A DNA stretch of 64,000 bases, from assembly GCA_025354565.1 (NCBI GenBank), contig JANXMQ010000069.1:21259-85258 (forward strand). The letters run 5' to 3'. How positions within the stretch are numbered: position 1 is the stretch's first letter; every line of letters starts with the position of its first letter. Under the pieces are notes generated by a model. It searched no databases and was not told the origin of the DNA. It saw only the letters and a list, made by a program, of their open reading frames with translations. The position numbers and the translations under genes are program-made. This stretch comes from Akkermansiaceae bacterium. GTDB taxonomy: Bacteria > Verrucomicrobiota > Verrucomicrobiia > Verrucomicrobiales > Akkermansiaceae. Positions 22,085 through 29,967 of the stretch are shown here, one piece after another.

Positions 22085-23131
22085 ATGGCCGCGAAGATCT
22101 ATACCACCAAGGACGCTCCGATCGCTCCGCTCAAGAAGAAAACCCTCGCCGTGATCGGCTTCGGCTCACAAGGCCATGCCCACGCGCTTAACCTCAAGGA
22201 CAGTGGCCTCCAGGTCATCATCGGCCTCTATCCGAAGTCGAAATCCCGCGATGTTGCCAAAAAGCTCGGCTTCGAGGTGATGGACACCGCAGAGGCAGTC
22301 AAGGCTGCCGATGTGATCTTCGTCGCCACCCCGGACACCGTGATTCCCTCGGTTTACAACAAGGACATCGCGCCCCACCTGACCAAGGGCAAGACCCTGC
22401 TGTTCTCCCACGGATTCGCCGTCCATTTCAAAACCATCACCTGCCCGAAGGATGTCGATGTGATCCTCGTTGCGCCGAAAGGCCCAGGTCACACCGTCCG
22501 TTCGCAGTTTGTCGCGGGCAAGGGCGTTCCCGGCCTCATCGCCATCCATCAGGACGTTTCCGGCAAAGCCAAGCAAATCGCGCTCGCCTGGGCCGGTGGC
22601 ATCGGATGCGCCCGCGCCGGGGTGTTTGAAACTAACTTCCGCGAGGAAACCGTCACCGACCTTTTCGGCGAGCAAGTCGTCCTCTGCGGTGGCACTACCG
22701 CGCTGGTGAAAGCTGGTTTCGAAGTGCTGGTCGAGGCGGGCTTCCAACCCGAGATGGCCTACTTCGAGTGCCTTCACGAGCTCAAGCTCATCGTCGATCT
22801 GATGAACGAGCAAGGCATCGCCGGGATGCGGTTCTCGATCTCCGAGACTGCCGAATATGGCGACGTCACCGTCGGTCCGAAGATCATCGACGCCTCCGTG
22901 AAAAAGCGGATGGTCGCCCAACTCAAGAACATCGAGAACGGCAAATTCGCCAAGGAGTGGACCGCCGAATACGCGGCTGGTAACAAGAATTTCAATGCGA
23001 TCCGTAAGTCGGAAGCTCAGCACCCGATCGAAAAGGTTGGGGAAAAGCTCCGCTCCACGATGAGCTGGATCAAGTCGAGCAAGATCAAGAAAGGCGCGAG
23101 CCAAGCGAGTTTCACTTCGTCCTCGAAGTAA
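22085..23131 (+). CDS. ilvC: Ketol-acid reductoisomerase
   Basis: A class I enzyme of about 348 residues that converts acetolactate (or acetohydroxybutyrate) to dihydroxy-isovalerate (or -methylvalerate) with NADPH in valine, leucine and isoleucine synthesis. The start is [12 protein letters not shown]; the 58-residue upstream extension overlaps the terminator and promoter. It has the Rossmann motif [41 protein letters not shown], and the knotted C-terminal domain with [17 protein letters not shown] (Mg2+ ligands) and [22 protein letters not shown] holds the cofactor-selectivity loop. Flanked by a promoter and a terminator, it is monocistronic. Confidence 0.96.
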   Translation: MAAKIYTTKDAPIAPLKKKTLAVIGFGSQGHAHALNLKDSGLQVIIGLYPKSKSRDVAKKLGFEVMDTAEAVKAADVIFVATPDTVIPSVYNKDIAPHLTKGKTLLFSHGFAVHFKTITCPKDVDVILVAPKGPGHTVRSQFVAGKGVPGLIAIHQDVSGKAKQIALAWAGGIGCARAGVFETNFREETVTDLFGEQVVLCGGTTALVKAGFEVLVEAGFQPEMAYFECLHELKLIVDLMNEQGIAGMRFSISETAEYGDVTVGPKIIDASVKKRMVAQLKNIENGKFAKEWTAEYAAGNKNFNAIRKSEAQHPIEKVGEKLRSTMSWIKSSKIKKGASQASFTSSSK

Positions 23132-23149
23132 TCCGCAGAGTCAATCACC

Positions 23150-23184
23150 ACGCCCGTTTTCCGTAAGGGAGGCGGGCGTTTTTT
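23150..23184 (+). terminator. Rho-independent terminator of ilvC
   Basis: ACGCCCG...CGGGCGT stem with a purine-rich loop, followed by a run of T, about 20 bp after the stop and just before the convergent pyrC 3' end. Confidence 0.85.
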
Positions 23185-23205
23185 ATGGAAGAGTCATCCA
23201 GAAGA

Positions 23206-24498
23206 TCAACCTTCACCTTGGCGATCCAACAGAACTTCGGTTCCCAGCACCACCAAATCCACGCTGCCCTTGAGGGTTTTGTCGAGGAAGGGAGTGTTCT
23301 GGGATTTGGATTTCATGAAGTCTTTGCTGAAGGTCGTTTCTGCATCAGGGTCAAACAGGATGAGGTTGGCGGGTTGGCCGACTTCGATCGAAACAGCGGG
23401 CAGTCCCATCAGACGCCGGGGTTCGGCGGAATAGCGTTTCACGATGAGATCCCAGCCGAATTTTCCGGTGGCGACGAAGTAATGATAGAGCGAAACCAAT
23501 GCGGTATCCATGCCGGTGATGCCATTGGGTGCGCTGATGAAATCTTGGGATTTCTCGAATGGCGTATGCGGTGCGTGGTCGGTGGCGATGAGATCGAAGA
23601 CGCCTTCGATCAAGCCTTCTAACAAGCCCTCGTTATCCGCCTGAGTTCTCAACGGCGGGTTCATCTTGTAGTGCGTATCGTAGTCGCCGATGTCTTCGTC
23701 GGTGAATAACAGATGATGTGGGGAAACCTCGGCGGTGACTCTAACATCGCCCCGTTGTTTCCACCAGCGGATGGTTTCCATGCCGAGCTTGCTGGAAACA
23801 TGCTGGATGTGGATGTGCGCCCCGGCGGCATGGGCGAGCCGGATGTCGCGGTCGATGATGATTTCCTCGGCACAGGCGGGTGAGCCTTTGATGCCGAGCC
23901 GGTAACTCACGACGCCTTCGTTGAGCGCCCGCGGGCCTGCGAGTTCAGGCACCTCGCAATGGCTGGCGAAGAACATGCCGAACTCGGTGGCGTATTGCAT
24001 GGCACGGAGCAGCACGGCGGGATCGGCGGTGGTGTCGCCATCGTCTGTTAGCATTTTCACGCCGAGCGCACGCATCCCGTCGAGGCCAGCCATTTCCTTG
24101 CCATGGCGGTCCTTGGTGACGCAGCCGGAAGTATAAACCGGGATGCGGGCGGTGCGCTTGGCGATATCTAAAACATTGGCGACGACCGTGGCGGAGTCGA
24201 TGGCGGGGCGGGTGTTCGGCATCATGACGACGCCGGTGATGCCGCCATTGATCGCGGCCTCGGTGCCGGTGGCGATGGTTTCCTTCGCTTCGAATCCGGG
24301 TTCGCGGAAATGGACGTGAGCATCGAACATGCCGGGCATGAGGATTCGGTGGCGGGCGTCGATGATGCGGGTGCCTGCGGGAGTGCTCAAGTCCTTGCCG
24401 ATTTCGCGGATGATGCCGTCTGACAAAAGAACGTCGGCTTCGGTGAGCGTGGGCGAGTTTTCCGAGGCGATGCGGGCGTTGGTGATGAGGAGATTCAT
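23206..24498 (-). CDS. pyrC: Dihydroorotase
   Basis: A 430-residue class I (PyrC/allantoinase-like) dihydroorotase that closes N-carbamoyl-aspartate to dihydroorotate in pyrimidine synthesis. The metal-binding DAHVHFREPG opens the amidohydrolase barrel; MMPNTRPAIDS, ASHCEV, IQHVSSKLG and the catalytic LIATDHAPHTPFEK (metal/general-base Asp) follow. It is the last gene of the minus-strand cluster purD-pyrR-membrane protein-pyrB-vapBC-pyrC; the 81-bp gap upstream carries a purine-rich repeat. Confidence 0.95.
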   Translation of the reverse strand: MNLLITNARIASENSPTLTEADVLLSDGIIREIGKDLSTPAGTRIIDARHRILMPGMFDAHVHFREPGFEAKETIATGTEAAINGGITGVVMMPNTRPAIDSATVVANVLDIAKRTARIPVYTSGCVTKDRHGKEMAGLDGMRALGVKMLTDDGDTTADPAVLLRAMQYATEFGMFFASHCEVPELAGPRALNEGVVSYRLGIKGSPACAEEIIIDRDIRLAHAAGAHIHIQHVSSKLGMETIRWWKQRGDVRVTAEVSPHHLLFTDEDIGDYDTHYKMNPPLRTQADNEGLLEGLIEGVFDLIATDHAPHTPFEKSQDFISAPNGITGMDTALVSLYHYFVATGKFGWDLIVKRYSAEPRRLMGLPAVSIEVGQPANLILFDPDAETTFSKDFMKSKSQNTPFLDKTLKGSVDLVVLGTEVLLDRQGEG

Positions 24499-24512
24499 GG
24501 GAAAAAGAGTTT

Positions 24513-24554
24513 GAACCGCAGAGGCGCAGAGGTCACTGAGAGGAGCGCGGAGGT
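24513..24554. repeat. GCAGAGG-type intergenic repeat
   Basis: AACCGCAGAGGCGCAGAGG and then further GAG/GCG-rich imperfect copies. Similar purine-rich text between genes is familiar from several bacterial phyla, as general recollection; its role is not known. It lies between vapC and pyrC. Confidence 0.5.
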
Positions 24555-24579
24555 TTAAAAGGTTTCTGGGTTGTGGGTG

Positions 24580-24978
24580 CTAAGTTGGACTGATGATTTT
24601 CAGTCCCGTCAGAGTGTGCTCACGGATCATTTCGAAATGCGCATCCATGGCAAGGAGCGGCAATTTCCCCGAATCGGCGACGATGGCGATGAGCAGATCG
24701 GATGCGGGGAGCTTGATGCCTTTGGCTATTAGTGCTGCATTTGACGAGCCGGCGAGGTCCCAATGCTCTGGGAGCAATACGATGCGGGACGCCAGACCCA
24801 GGCCGATGCGAAGATCATCCAGTTCTTCCTGCCGCGCTCCGGTGAACAATTCGAATGCAACCGGGCAGGTGTAGGCGGCTTTTTGGATCGCCAACAAATC
24901 GCGGACGAGTGCCTTGACCTGCGGATCGCCACGGCGGCGGAAGAACTCAATCCAAGCGGAAGTGTCGATGAGAGTCAC
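24580..24978 (-). CDS. vapC: VapC-type PIN-domain toxin
   Basis: A 132-residue PIN ribonuclease. The four acidic active-site positions are visible: Asp5 (LIDTS), Glu43 (VAFELFTGAR), Asp94 (PASDLLIA) and Asp112 (LAMDAHF). VapC toxins cleave tRNA or rRNA and stop translation when not bound by antitoxin. It overlaps vapB by 4 bp, the usual coupled arrangement. The pair sits between pyrB and pyrC, splitting a pyrimidine cluster. Confidence 0.9.
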   Translation of the reverse strand: MTLIDTSAWIEFFRRRGDPQVKALVRDLLAIQKAAYTCPVAFELFTGARQEELDDLRIGLGLASRIVLLPEHWDLAGSSNAALIAKGIKLPASDLLIAIVADSGKLPLLAMDAHFEMIREHTLTGLKIISPT

Positions 24979-25190
24979 GGCTTCGGCAAATCGGTGAGTG
25001 ATTCCAATTCTTCGTTGGACGCGCGGTAGTCCGTTCCTCCCGCCATGACTTTGGCCAGAAACTCTTGCCGCTGGCGTTGCTCGATGAATTCGTCGAGGGC
25101 TTGGGCGACGGCGGGCGATTTCTTTGTCTGGCTGGTTAGCTTGAGGATGGAACGAAGTTTCTTCTGTTCGATATCGACGGTGATTCTCAT
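24975..25190 (-). CDS. vapB: VapB-type antitoxin
   Basis: A 71-residue protein. The N-terminus MRITVDIEQKKLRSILKL is a short beta strand and helix fitting a ribbon-helix-helix DNA-binding dimer, and the charged C-terminal tail (ASNEELESLTDLPKP) would wrap the VapC active site. Four-bp overlap with vapC. A perfect 27-bp palindrome 19 bp upstream is the probable operator for autorepression. Confidence 0.85.
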   Translation of the reverse strand: MRITVDIEQKKLRSILKLTSQTKKSPAVAQALDEFIEQRQRQEFLAKVMAGGTDYRASNEELESLTDLPKP

Positions 25191-25208
25191 CTTTTTTAGA
25201 TTTAAGTT

Positions 25209-25235
25209 GATGAAAATTTAACGTAAATTTTCATC
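25209..25235. promoter_or_regulatory. Perfect palindrome, probable VapB operator
   Basis: GATGAAAATTTA-ACG-TAAATTTTCATC: 12-bp arms without mismatch, 19-45 bp upstream of the vapB ATG, overlapping the spacer and -10 side of a possible promoter (TTGAAA on the minus strand). Confidence 0.8.
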
Positions 25236-25258
25236 ATTTCAAGTTGCTTTCTCAAGGA

Positions 25259-26185
25259 TCATTCTTGAGTAGAGCCCGGTTTGAGCCAATAAAGCACCGC
25301 CATTCTAACAGCGATGCCGTTTTCGACCTGATCGTTGATGAGCGAGCGTTCGTAGTCCATCACGGCATCGCAGAGTTCGACGCCGCGGTTCACGGGGCCG
25401 GGGTGCATGAGGTAGAGGCCGCGCTTGCGGATTTCCTCGAGGCGGGCGTCGCTAATGCCGTAGAGGCGGTGGTATTCGCGGAGGCTGGGGAAAAATTGGA
25501 CGTCCTGCCGTTCCATCTGCACGCGTAACAGATAGACAATATCCGGTTGCCAGACCATCGCTTCCTTGTAATCGGTGAAGCGGCGGATGTTTTCCGGGCC
25601 AGTGCGCGGGACCAGCGAGCCGGGGCCGAGGTAGGCGACATCGACCCCGAGTTTTTTCAGGATCGTGCTGGTGGAACGGGCGACCCGGGAGTGGAGGATG
25701 TCGCCGATGATGAGAACTTTCCTGCCGGTGGGATCGGGAAATTTTTCCTTGATGGTGAAAGCATCTAACAGCGCTTGGGTGGGATGGGCGTGGGCACCAT
25801 CGCCGGCATTGATGACCGAGGCTTTGGTTTGTTTCGCGATCATGCCGGGCAGGCCGGAGCGGCCGTGGCGGACGATGATGTAGTCGGTGCGCATGGCTTG
25901 TAGCGTCTCGACGGTTTCCCTAACAGACTCGCCCTTGGTGATGGAAGAGTGGGCGACGTCGAAGTTAGTGACATCGGCGGAGAGGCGTTTGGCGGCGACC
26001 TCGAAGGAGGAATGGGTGCGGGTGCTGGCCTCGTAGAAAAGCATGAGGACCGACTTGCCTTTGAGGGCCGGGACTTTTTTCACCGAGCGGGTGAAGAGTT
26101 CTTTGAACGGGATGGATTGATCGAGGAGGAGGTCGATTTCCTCCCGGTCGAGAGCTGCGATGTCGAGTAGGTCCTTACGTGCCAT
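25259..26185 (-). CDS. pyrB: Aspartate carbamoyltransferase catalytic subunit
   Basis: About 308 residues from MARKDLLDI (the TTG two codons earlier overlaps the upstream stop). It joins carbamoyl phosphate to aspartate, the first committed step of pyrimidine synthesis. The carbamoyl-phosphate motif YEASTRTHSSFEVAAKRL and the aspartate-side LMHPGPVNRGVEL are present, together with HPTQALLDAFT. No pyrI regulatory subunit gene is nearby, which fits the class with PyrC or no regulatory partner. It directly follows a membrane-protein gene in the pyr cluster. Confidence 0.96.
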   Translation of the reverse strand: MARKDLLDIAALDREEIDLLLDQSIPFKELFTRSVKKVPALKGKSVLMLFYEASTRTHSSFEVAAKRLSADVTNFDVAHSSITKGESVRETVETLQAMRTDYIIVRHGRSGLPGMIAKQTKASVINAGDGAHAHPTQALLDAFTIKEKFPDPTGRKVLIIGDILHSRVARSTSTILKKLGVDVAYLGPGSLVPRTGPENIRRFTDYKEAMVWQPDIVYLLRVQMERQDVQFFPSLREYHRLYGISDARLEEIRKRGLYLMHPGPVNRGVELCDAVMDYERSLINDQVENGIAVRMAVLYWLKPGSTQE

Positions 26186-26187
26186 TT

Positions 26188-26976
26188 TCAAAGGTCTTTG
26201 TGGGTAACGGACTTTTCTTCAGTCTGATGCTGAAAAGTGCTGTAGGAAAGCTGGGGGAAATAATAGAGTGCGCCGAAGACGATGACGAACAGGGCCGCGA
26301 CGGCGATGAAGGCGGCGTGGTGGCGGGAGAGGGGTTTTTTAAAGAAGATGAAAATGGCGACGAGTAGCGAGGCGATCACGCAGGCGGCGGTGATGCGGAT
26401 TTCCAGCTCGTAATAATAGAAACAGGCGGCACCGGCGAGGGCGAAGAGGTAGCCGGGAAAAATGAGGGCGCGGTGTGCGGTGAGTGATGGTGGTGGGATC
26501 GCAGACTCTAACAGAATGAGTGCTTCGTGACGGCGGATTTCATTGAGTTCATGGCCGCTGTGGCGCTGGATTGGCAGGGTGGATTCCGGCGGCGGCGGCC
26601 TGGGGGCGATGGGGGCTTGCTCAGATTTGCGCAGTGATCTAACGGGCTTGGGGCTTTGCAGGAGCGGCAAGGTCGCAGTCGGCTGTGCGGCTTCCAGATG
26701 AGTGACAGGCGGCGGCTGCACCTTTCCGGCTTCGACCGGCAGGATCGGAATCCGCTCGGTGCGCCGGAGCGAGCGAACCTGTTTCGCGGCGGGTGCCTCC
26801 GCGCTTGGCAATGGGGCGAGCTGAGATGGGGAAATTTCCTGAGTCGCCATGATCGGCACGGGATTAACGGGCTGCGGCGGCCCGGCATCAGGGGCCGACG
26901 GAACTGCGATGCCGAGGGACTCGCGGAGTTGCGCGATTTCCTCGGCGGATTTCTTGTGTTCGGGCAGCAGGCTCAT
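26188..26976 (-). CDS. Proline-rich membrane protein of unknown function in the pyr cluster
   Basis: A 262-residue protein that I do not recognise. The first 150 residues are Pro/Ala-rich and contain a repeated module (QVRSLRRTERIPILP and PVRSLRKSEQAPIAP). A short conserved-looking segment HELNEIRRHEALILLESAIPP follows, then three hydrophobic helices (about 170-245). It overlaps pyrR by 4 bp and abuts pyrB, so it is translated with them. No link to pyrimidine metabolism is evident from its sequence; it may be a passenger in the operon. Confidence 0.7.
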   Translation of the reverse strand: MSLLPEHKKSAEEIAQLRESLGIAVPSAPDAGPPQPVNPVPIMATQEISPSQLAPLPSAEAPAAKQVRSLRRTERIPILPVEAGKVQPPPVTHLEAAQPTATLPLLQSPKPVRSLRKSEQAPIAPRPPPPESTLPIQRHSGHELNEIRRHEALILLESAIPPPSLTAHRALIFPGYLFALAGAACFYYYELEIRITAACVIASLLVAIFIFFKKPLSRHHAAFIAVAALFVIVFGALYYFPQLSYSTFQHQTEEKSVTHKDL

Positions 26977-27506
26977 GGGCTTGGCTTGGCGACGATTTTG
27001 ACCTGATCCTTGCCGTCGGTCCCCTCGAGAGAAACCAATACATGATCGAGACGGCGGGTGTCGAGTACGATGCCCACATAGTCCGGCTGAATCGGCATTT
27101 CGCGGTGACCGCGGTCGATGAGGACCGCCAACTCGACCTTCGCCGGGCGGCCGTAGTCAGACAGCGCATCGAGCGCGGCGCGGATGGTCCGACCGGTGAA
27201 CAGCACGTCGTCCACGAGAATGATGTGCGCACCCTCGACTGGGAAAGTGATATCGCTTTCCTGCAACAGCGGGTTTTCATGAAGGTGCTCGAAATCATCC
27301 CGATACAGGGAAATGTCCAGCACCCCGAAGGAAAGCTCCCAATGATCCTCAGCGGAAAGCAGCGTGAGCACTCGTTCCGCCACCTCGTCGCCCCGGCTGC
27401 GGATACCCACGAGCGCGATGGGTTGGCCGCGATTTTTTTCCGTGATTGCCAGGGCGAGGCGATCCACGCCGGCGGCGATGTCTTCAGCGGTGAGGAGGTT
27501 TTCCAT
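26973..27506 (-). CDS. pyrR: PyrR: pyrimidine operon regulator / uracil phosphoribosyltransferase
   Basis: A 177-residue type I phosphoribosyltransferase fold. The PRPP-binding loop is IILVDDVLFTGRTIRAALDAL, and IALVGIRSRGDEVAERV and LDISLYRDDFE are typical of PyrR. In Firmicutes PyrR binds pyr mRNA and causes attenuation; I see no obvious anti-antiterminator between pyrR and pyrB here, so the enzymatic role may dominate. It lies 5 bp downstream of purD, joining purine and pyrimidine genes in one transcript. Confidence 0.92.
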   Translation of the reverse strand: MENLLTAEDIAAGVDRLALAITEKNRGQPIALVGIRSRGDEVAERVLTLLSAEDHWELSFGVLDISLYRDDFEHLHENPLLQESDITFPVEGAHIILVDDVLFTGRTIRAALDALSDYGRPAKVELAVLIDRGHREMPIQPDYVGIVLDTRRLDHVLVSLEGTDGKDQVKIVAKPSP

Positions 27507-27511
27507 GGGGT

Positions 27512-28762
27512 TTAGAAATTGAGGATGCCAATATCGCGTCGCCGTTGCAAGCCATCGAATTTTACCTGATCCGCCGCTGTGTGGGCCTTACTAACAGCGT
27601 CTTCGCGGGTTGCGCCACCAGCCACCACGGCCAGCACGCGACCGCCGTTGGTTTCCCAATCGCCGTCCGCCGTCCGCCGGGTGCCGGAGTGATAGACGCG
27701 GGCGGCGGTGATTTCCTCCAGCCCGGAAATTTGATCGCCGTTGCGCGAGGTTTCTGGATAGCCAGCGGAGGCGAGGATCACGCAGACGCTCCAGCCATCG
27801 TTGAAATTGATCAAATCCGCCCGCAGTTCGCCCAGTGCTCCGGCGAGGCAAAAGGCTGCTAGATCCCCCTTTACCAGCGGCATCACCGCTTGGCATTCGG
27901 GATCACCGAAGCGGCAGTTGTATTCGATTATCTGCGGCCCGGTCGGCGTGAGCATGATACCGAAGTAGAGAAATCCTCGGTAAGGCAGACCCTCATGGCG
28001 GAGTCCTGCCACCGTGGGTCTAACGATTTCACGCTCGATCTTTTCTAACATTTCCGCCGGAATCAAGCGGCGGCTGGCGACTGCGCCCATGCCGCCGGTA
28101 TTCGGGCCGAGGTCGCCATCGTGCGCCCGCTTGTAATCGCGGGCCGGTGTGAAAATCAGATATTGTGCGTCGATGATCGCTGCGAACACCGAGACTTCCG
28201 GGCCGGTTAGACATTGCTCGACCAAGACACGTCCCGGGCCGAAGCGGCGGCGGGTGAAAACCTCATTCAGGAAATCCATGGCACTTGGCTCATCCGCACA
28301 TACGGCCACGCCTTTGCCCGCTGCCAGCCCGTCGAATTTCAACACTGTCGGGTATTCTCCGGCGATTGCGTTCATCGCATCTTGCAAGGTGTCGGTTGCG
28401 GTCGCCCGTGCGGTGGGGATACCATTTCTAACGAGAAATTCCTTCGCAAATTCCTTGCTGGCCTCCAATTGCGCGGACTCCTTCGGTGGGCCCCAGCAGG
28501 GGATGCCGTGTTTGGCGCAGAGATTCGCCAGCCCTTCGCCTTTCACCAGATAGCTCTCCTCGCCGGCCACGCAGAGGTCGATGGAATTTGCCAACATCCA
28601 CGCGACCAATGATTCCAAACCATCTGCGGCCACGGGTTGTGCTATCGCGAAAATCGCATCGCTACCGGGAAAACAAAACAGCTCCGGTTGGCCCGGAGAT
28701 TCCGCCAATGCCCTCACCAGCGCGTGTTCGCGCCCACCTTTGCCAACCACCAGAATTCTCAT
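27512..28762 (-). CDS. purD: Phosphoribosylamine-glycine ligase
   Basis: A 416-residue ATP-grasp enzyme making glycinamide ribonucleotide, the second step of purine synthesis. It opens with MRILVVGKGGREHALV, continues with the ATP-grasp LKFDGLAAGKGVAVC and RVLVEQCLTGPEVSVF, and has the signature ARDYKRAHDGDLGPNTGGMG and IIEYNCRFGDPECQ. First gene of the minus-strand cluster; a promoter ends about 8 bp upstream of the ATG. Confidence 0.96.
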   Translation of the reverse strand: MRILVVGKGGREHALVRALAESPGQPELFCFPGSDAIFAIAQPVAADGLESLVAWMLANSIDLCVAGEESYLVKGEGLANLCAKHGIPCWGPPKESAQLEASKEFAKEFLVRNGIPTARATATDTLQDAMNAIAGEYPTVLKFDGLAAGKGVAVCADEPSAMDFLNEVFTRRRFGPGRVLVEQCLTGPEVSVFAAIIDAQYLIFTPARDYKRAHDGDLGPNTGGMGAVASRRLIPAEMLEKIEREIVRPTVAGLRHEGLPYRGFLYFGIMLTPTGPQIIEYNCRFGDPECQAVMPLVKGDLAAFCLAGALGELRADLINFNDGWSVCVILASAGYPETSRNGDQISGLEEITAARVYHSGTRRTADGDWETNGGRVLAVVAGGATREDAVSKAHTAADQVKFDGLQRRRDIGILNF

Positions 28763-28770
28763 CCGCCGTG

Positions 28771-28799
28771 ATTTTTGCCAAATCCGACGGCGGACTCAA
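28771..28799 (-). promoter_or_regulatory. Likely promoter of the purD-pyr cluster
   Basis: Minus-strand TTGAGT (28794-28799), 17-bp spacer, AAAAAT (28771-28776), 8 bp before the purD ATG, implying an almost leaderless transcript. Confidence 0.5.
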
Positions 28800-28863
28800 T
28801 CCCGAATCGCGAGGCGGCCAAAATCTTTCCCGAGGACAGGATGCGGTGAAATCCAGGCGCGGC

Positions 28864-29904
28864 TCAATGCTTGATGGCGGTCATGAAACCACGGGCGGCG
28901 ATGGTGTTCCGGTAAGGGCCAATTTCGAAACCGAACTCACGAAGGATTTCCGCATACTCGGCATGGGAGTAGCATTTTCCTTGGGTGATGTTCATGATCA
29001 GGGCGGAGTATTCGGCGACGGGGAGTGGCCCGGATTTGTCGTCGCTGATGAAGGCGTCGTGGATCACTAACAGGCCGCCGGAGCCGAGGGTGTGGGCGGA
29101 TTTTTCAAGCAAAAGGCGGACTTCGGGGAAATCCCAATCGTGGAGCACGTTCGAGAGAAGGATGATGTCGGCCACCGGCCATGGCCCGTGGAACATGTCA
29201 GCCGTGTGGACTTTGATCCGGTTTTCCAAGCCGTGGTTCGCGATCTCGCGGCGGGTGATGGCATCGACAGGCGCTTGTTCGAGCACTGTGGCTGTTAGGT
29301 TGGGATGCGTGGCGACGATGGCGGAGGAATAAATCCCAGAGCCGCCACCGATGTCTAGCAGATGGTGGCGGGGACCGAGATGAGGGGTGAGGGTTTGGGC
29401 GAGTTTCTGGCCGAAGAGGGTGCCACGTGCGTTCATGAGGGCGGTGAAACTCTGGGCGAAAGATTCATCGAGCATGGATGCGTGCCAATCCGCAGTGCCG
29501 GCCTTGGCCTGCCAGTTGGCGGGCTTGCCGCTGCGGAGGACTTGCAGGAAACCGGTGACGATTGGCGTGTCCTTGATCGGCGCGTAGTAGGGGCCGAGGA
29601 ACCACGGTGAATTTTTCACGAAATATTCCCGGCCGAGAAGGGTGAGTTGATTGCCCCCGGCAGCGTCGGTTGTTAGCAGTTCATTGGCGCGGCAAAGCGT
29701 GAGCAGGACATCGAGCGGGCGGGCGGCGAAGCTGAAATGGCTGGCGATTTCTGCGGTGGTGGCCCCCTGGTTTTCATCTAACCAAGAGAAAAAATCGAAG
29801 TGCAGGAGTGCGGCGGCGATGAGTTCGGCGGCGTATTGGCCGTCCCGATAGCGCAAGAGTTGGGCTGGATCGGTGGTGGGAAGAGTGGTCAGCGGGTGGA
29901 TCAT
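28864..29904 (-). CDS. COMT-like class I SAM-dependent O-methyltransferase
   Basis: A 346-residue protein with an N-terminal winged-helix dimerisation region (AELIAAALLHFDFFSWL, TTAEIASHFSFAARPLDVLL) and a C-terminal Rossmann methyltransferase with motif I LLDIGGGSGIYSSAI, then LLSNVLHDWDFPEV, which carries the His-Asp pair of the O-methyltransferase family. The substrate is unknown; related enzymes act on phenols, polyketides and carotenoids. It lies 63 bp downstream of the BtuB-like gene on the same strand, so the cobalamin riboswitch may also affect it. Confidence 0.82.
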   Translation of the reverse strand: MIHPLTTLPTTDPAQLLRYRDGQYAAELIAAALLHFDFFSWLDENQGATTAEIASHFSFAARPLDVLLTLCRANELLTTDAAGGNQLTLLGREYFVKNSPWFLGPYYAPIKDTPIVTGFLQVLRSGKPANWQAKAGTADWHASMLDESFAQSFTALMNARGTLFGQKLAQTLTPHLGPRHHLLDIGGGSGIYSSAIVATHPNLTATVLEQAPVDAITRREIANHGLENRIKVHTADMFHGPWPVADIILLSNVLHDWDFPEVRLLLEKSAHTLGSGGLLVIHDAFISDDKSGPLPVAEYSALIMNITQGKCYSHAEYAEILREFGFEIGPYRNTIAARGFMTAIKH

Positions 29905-29967
29905 GGGATTTGGCTGGGATGGCGAGGAAAAATTAGCCCGCCTACCCGGCCTACGACCAGTGTGAAC

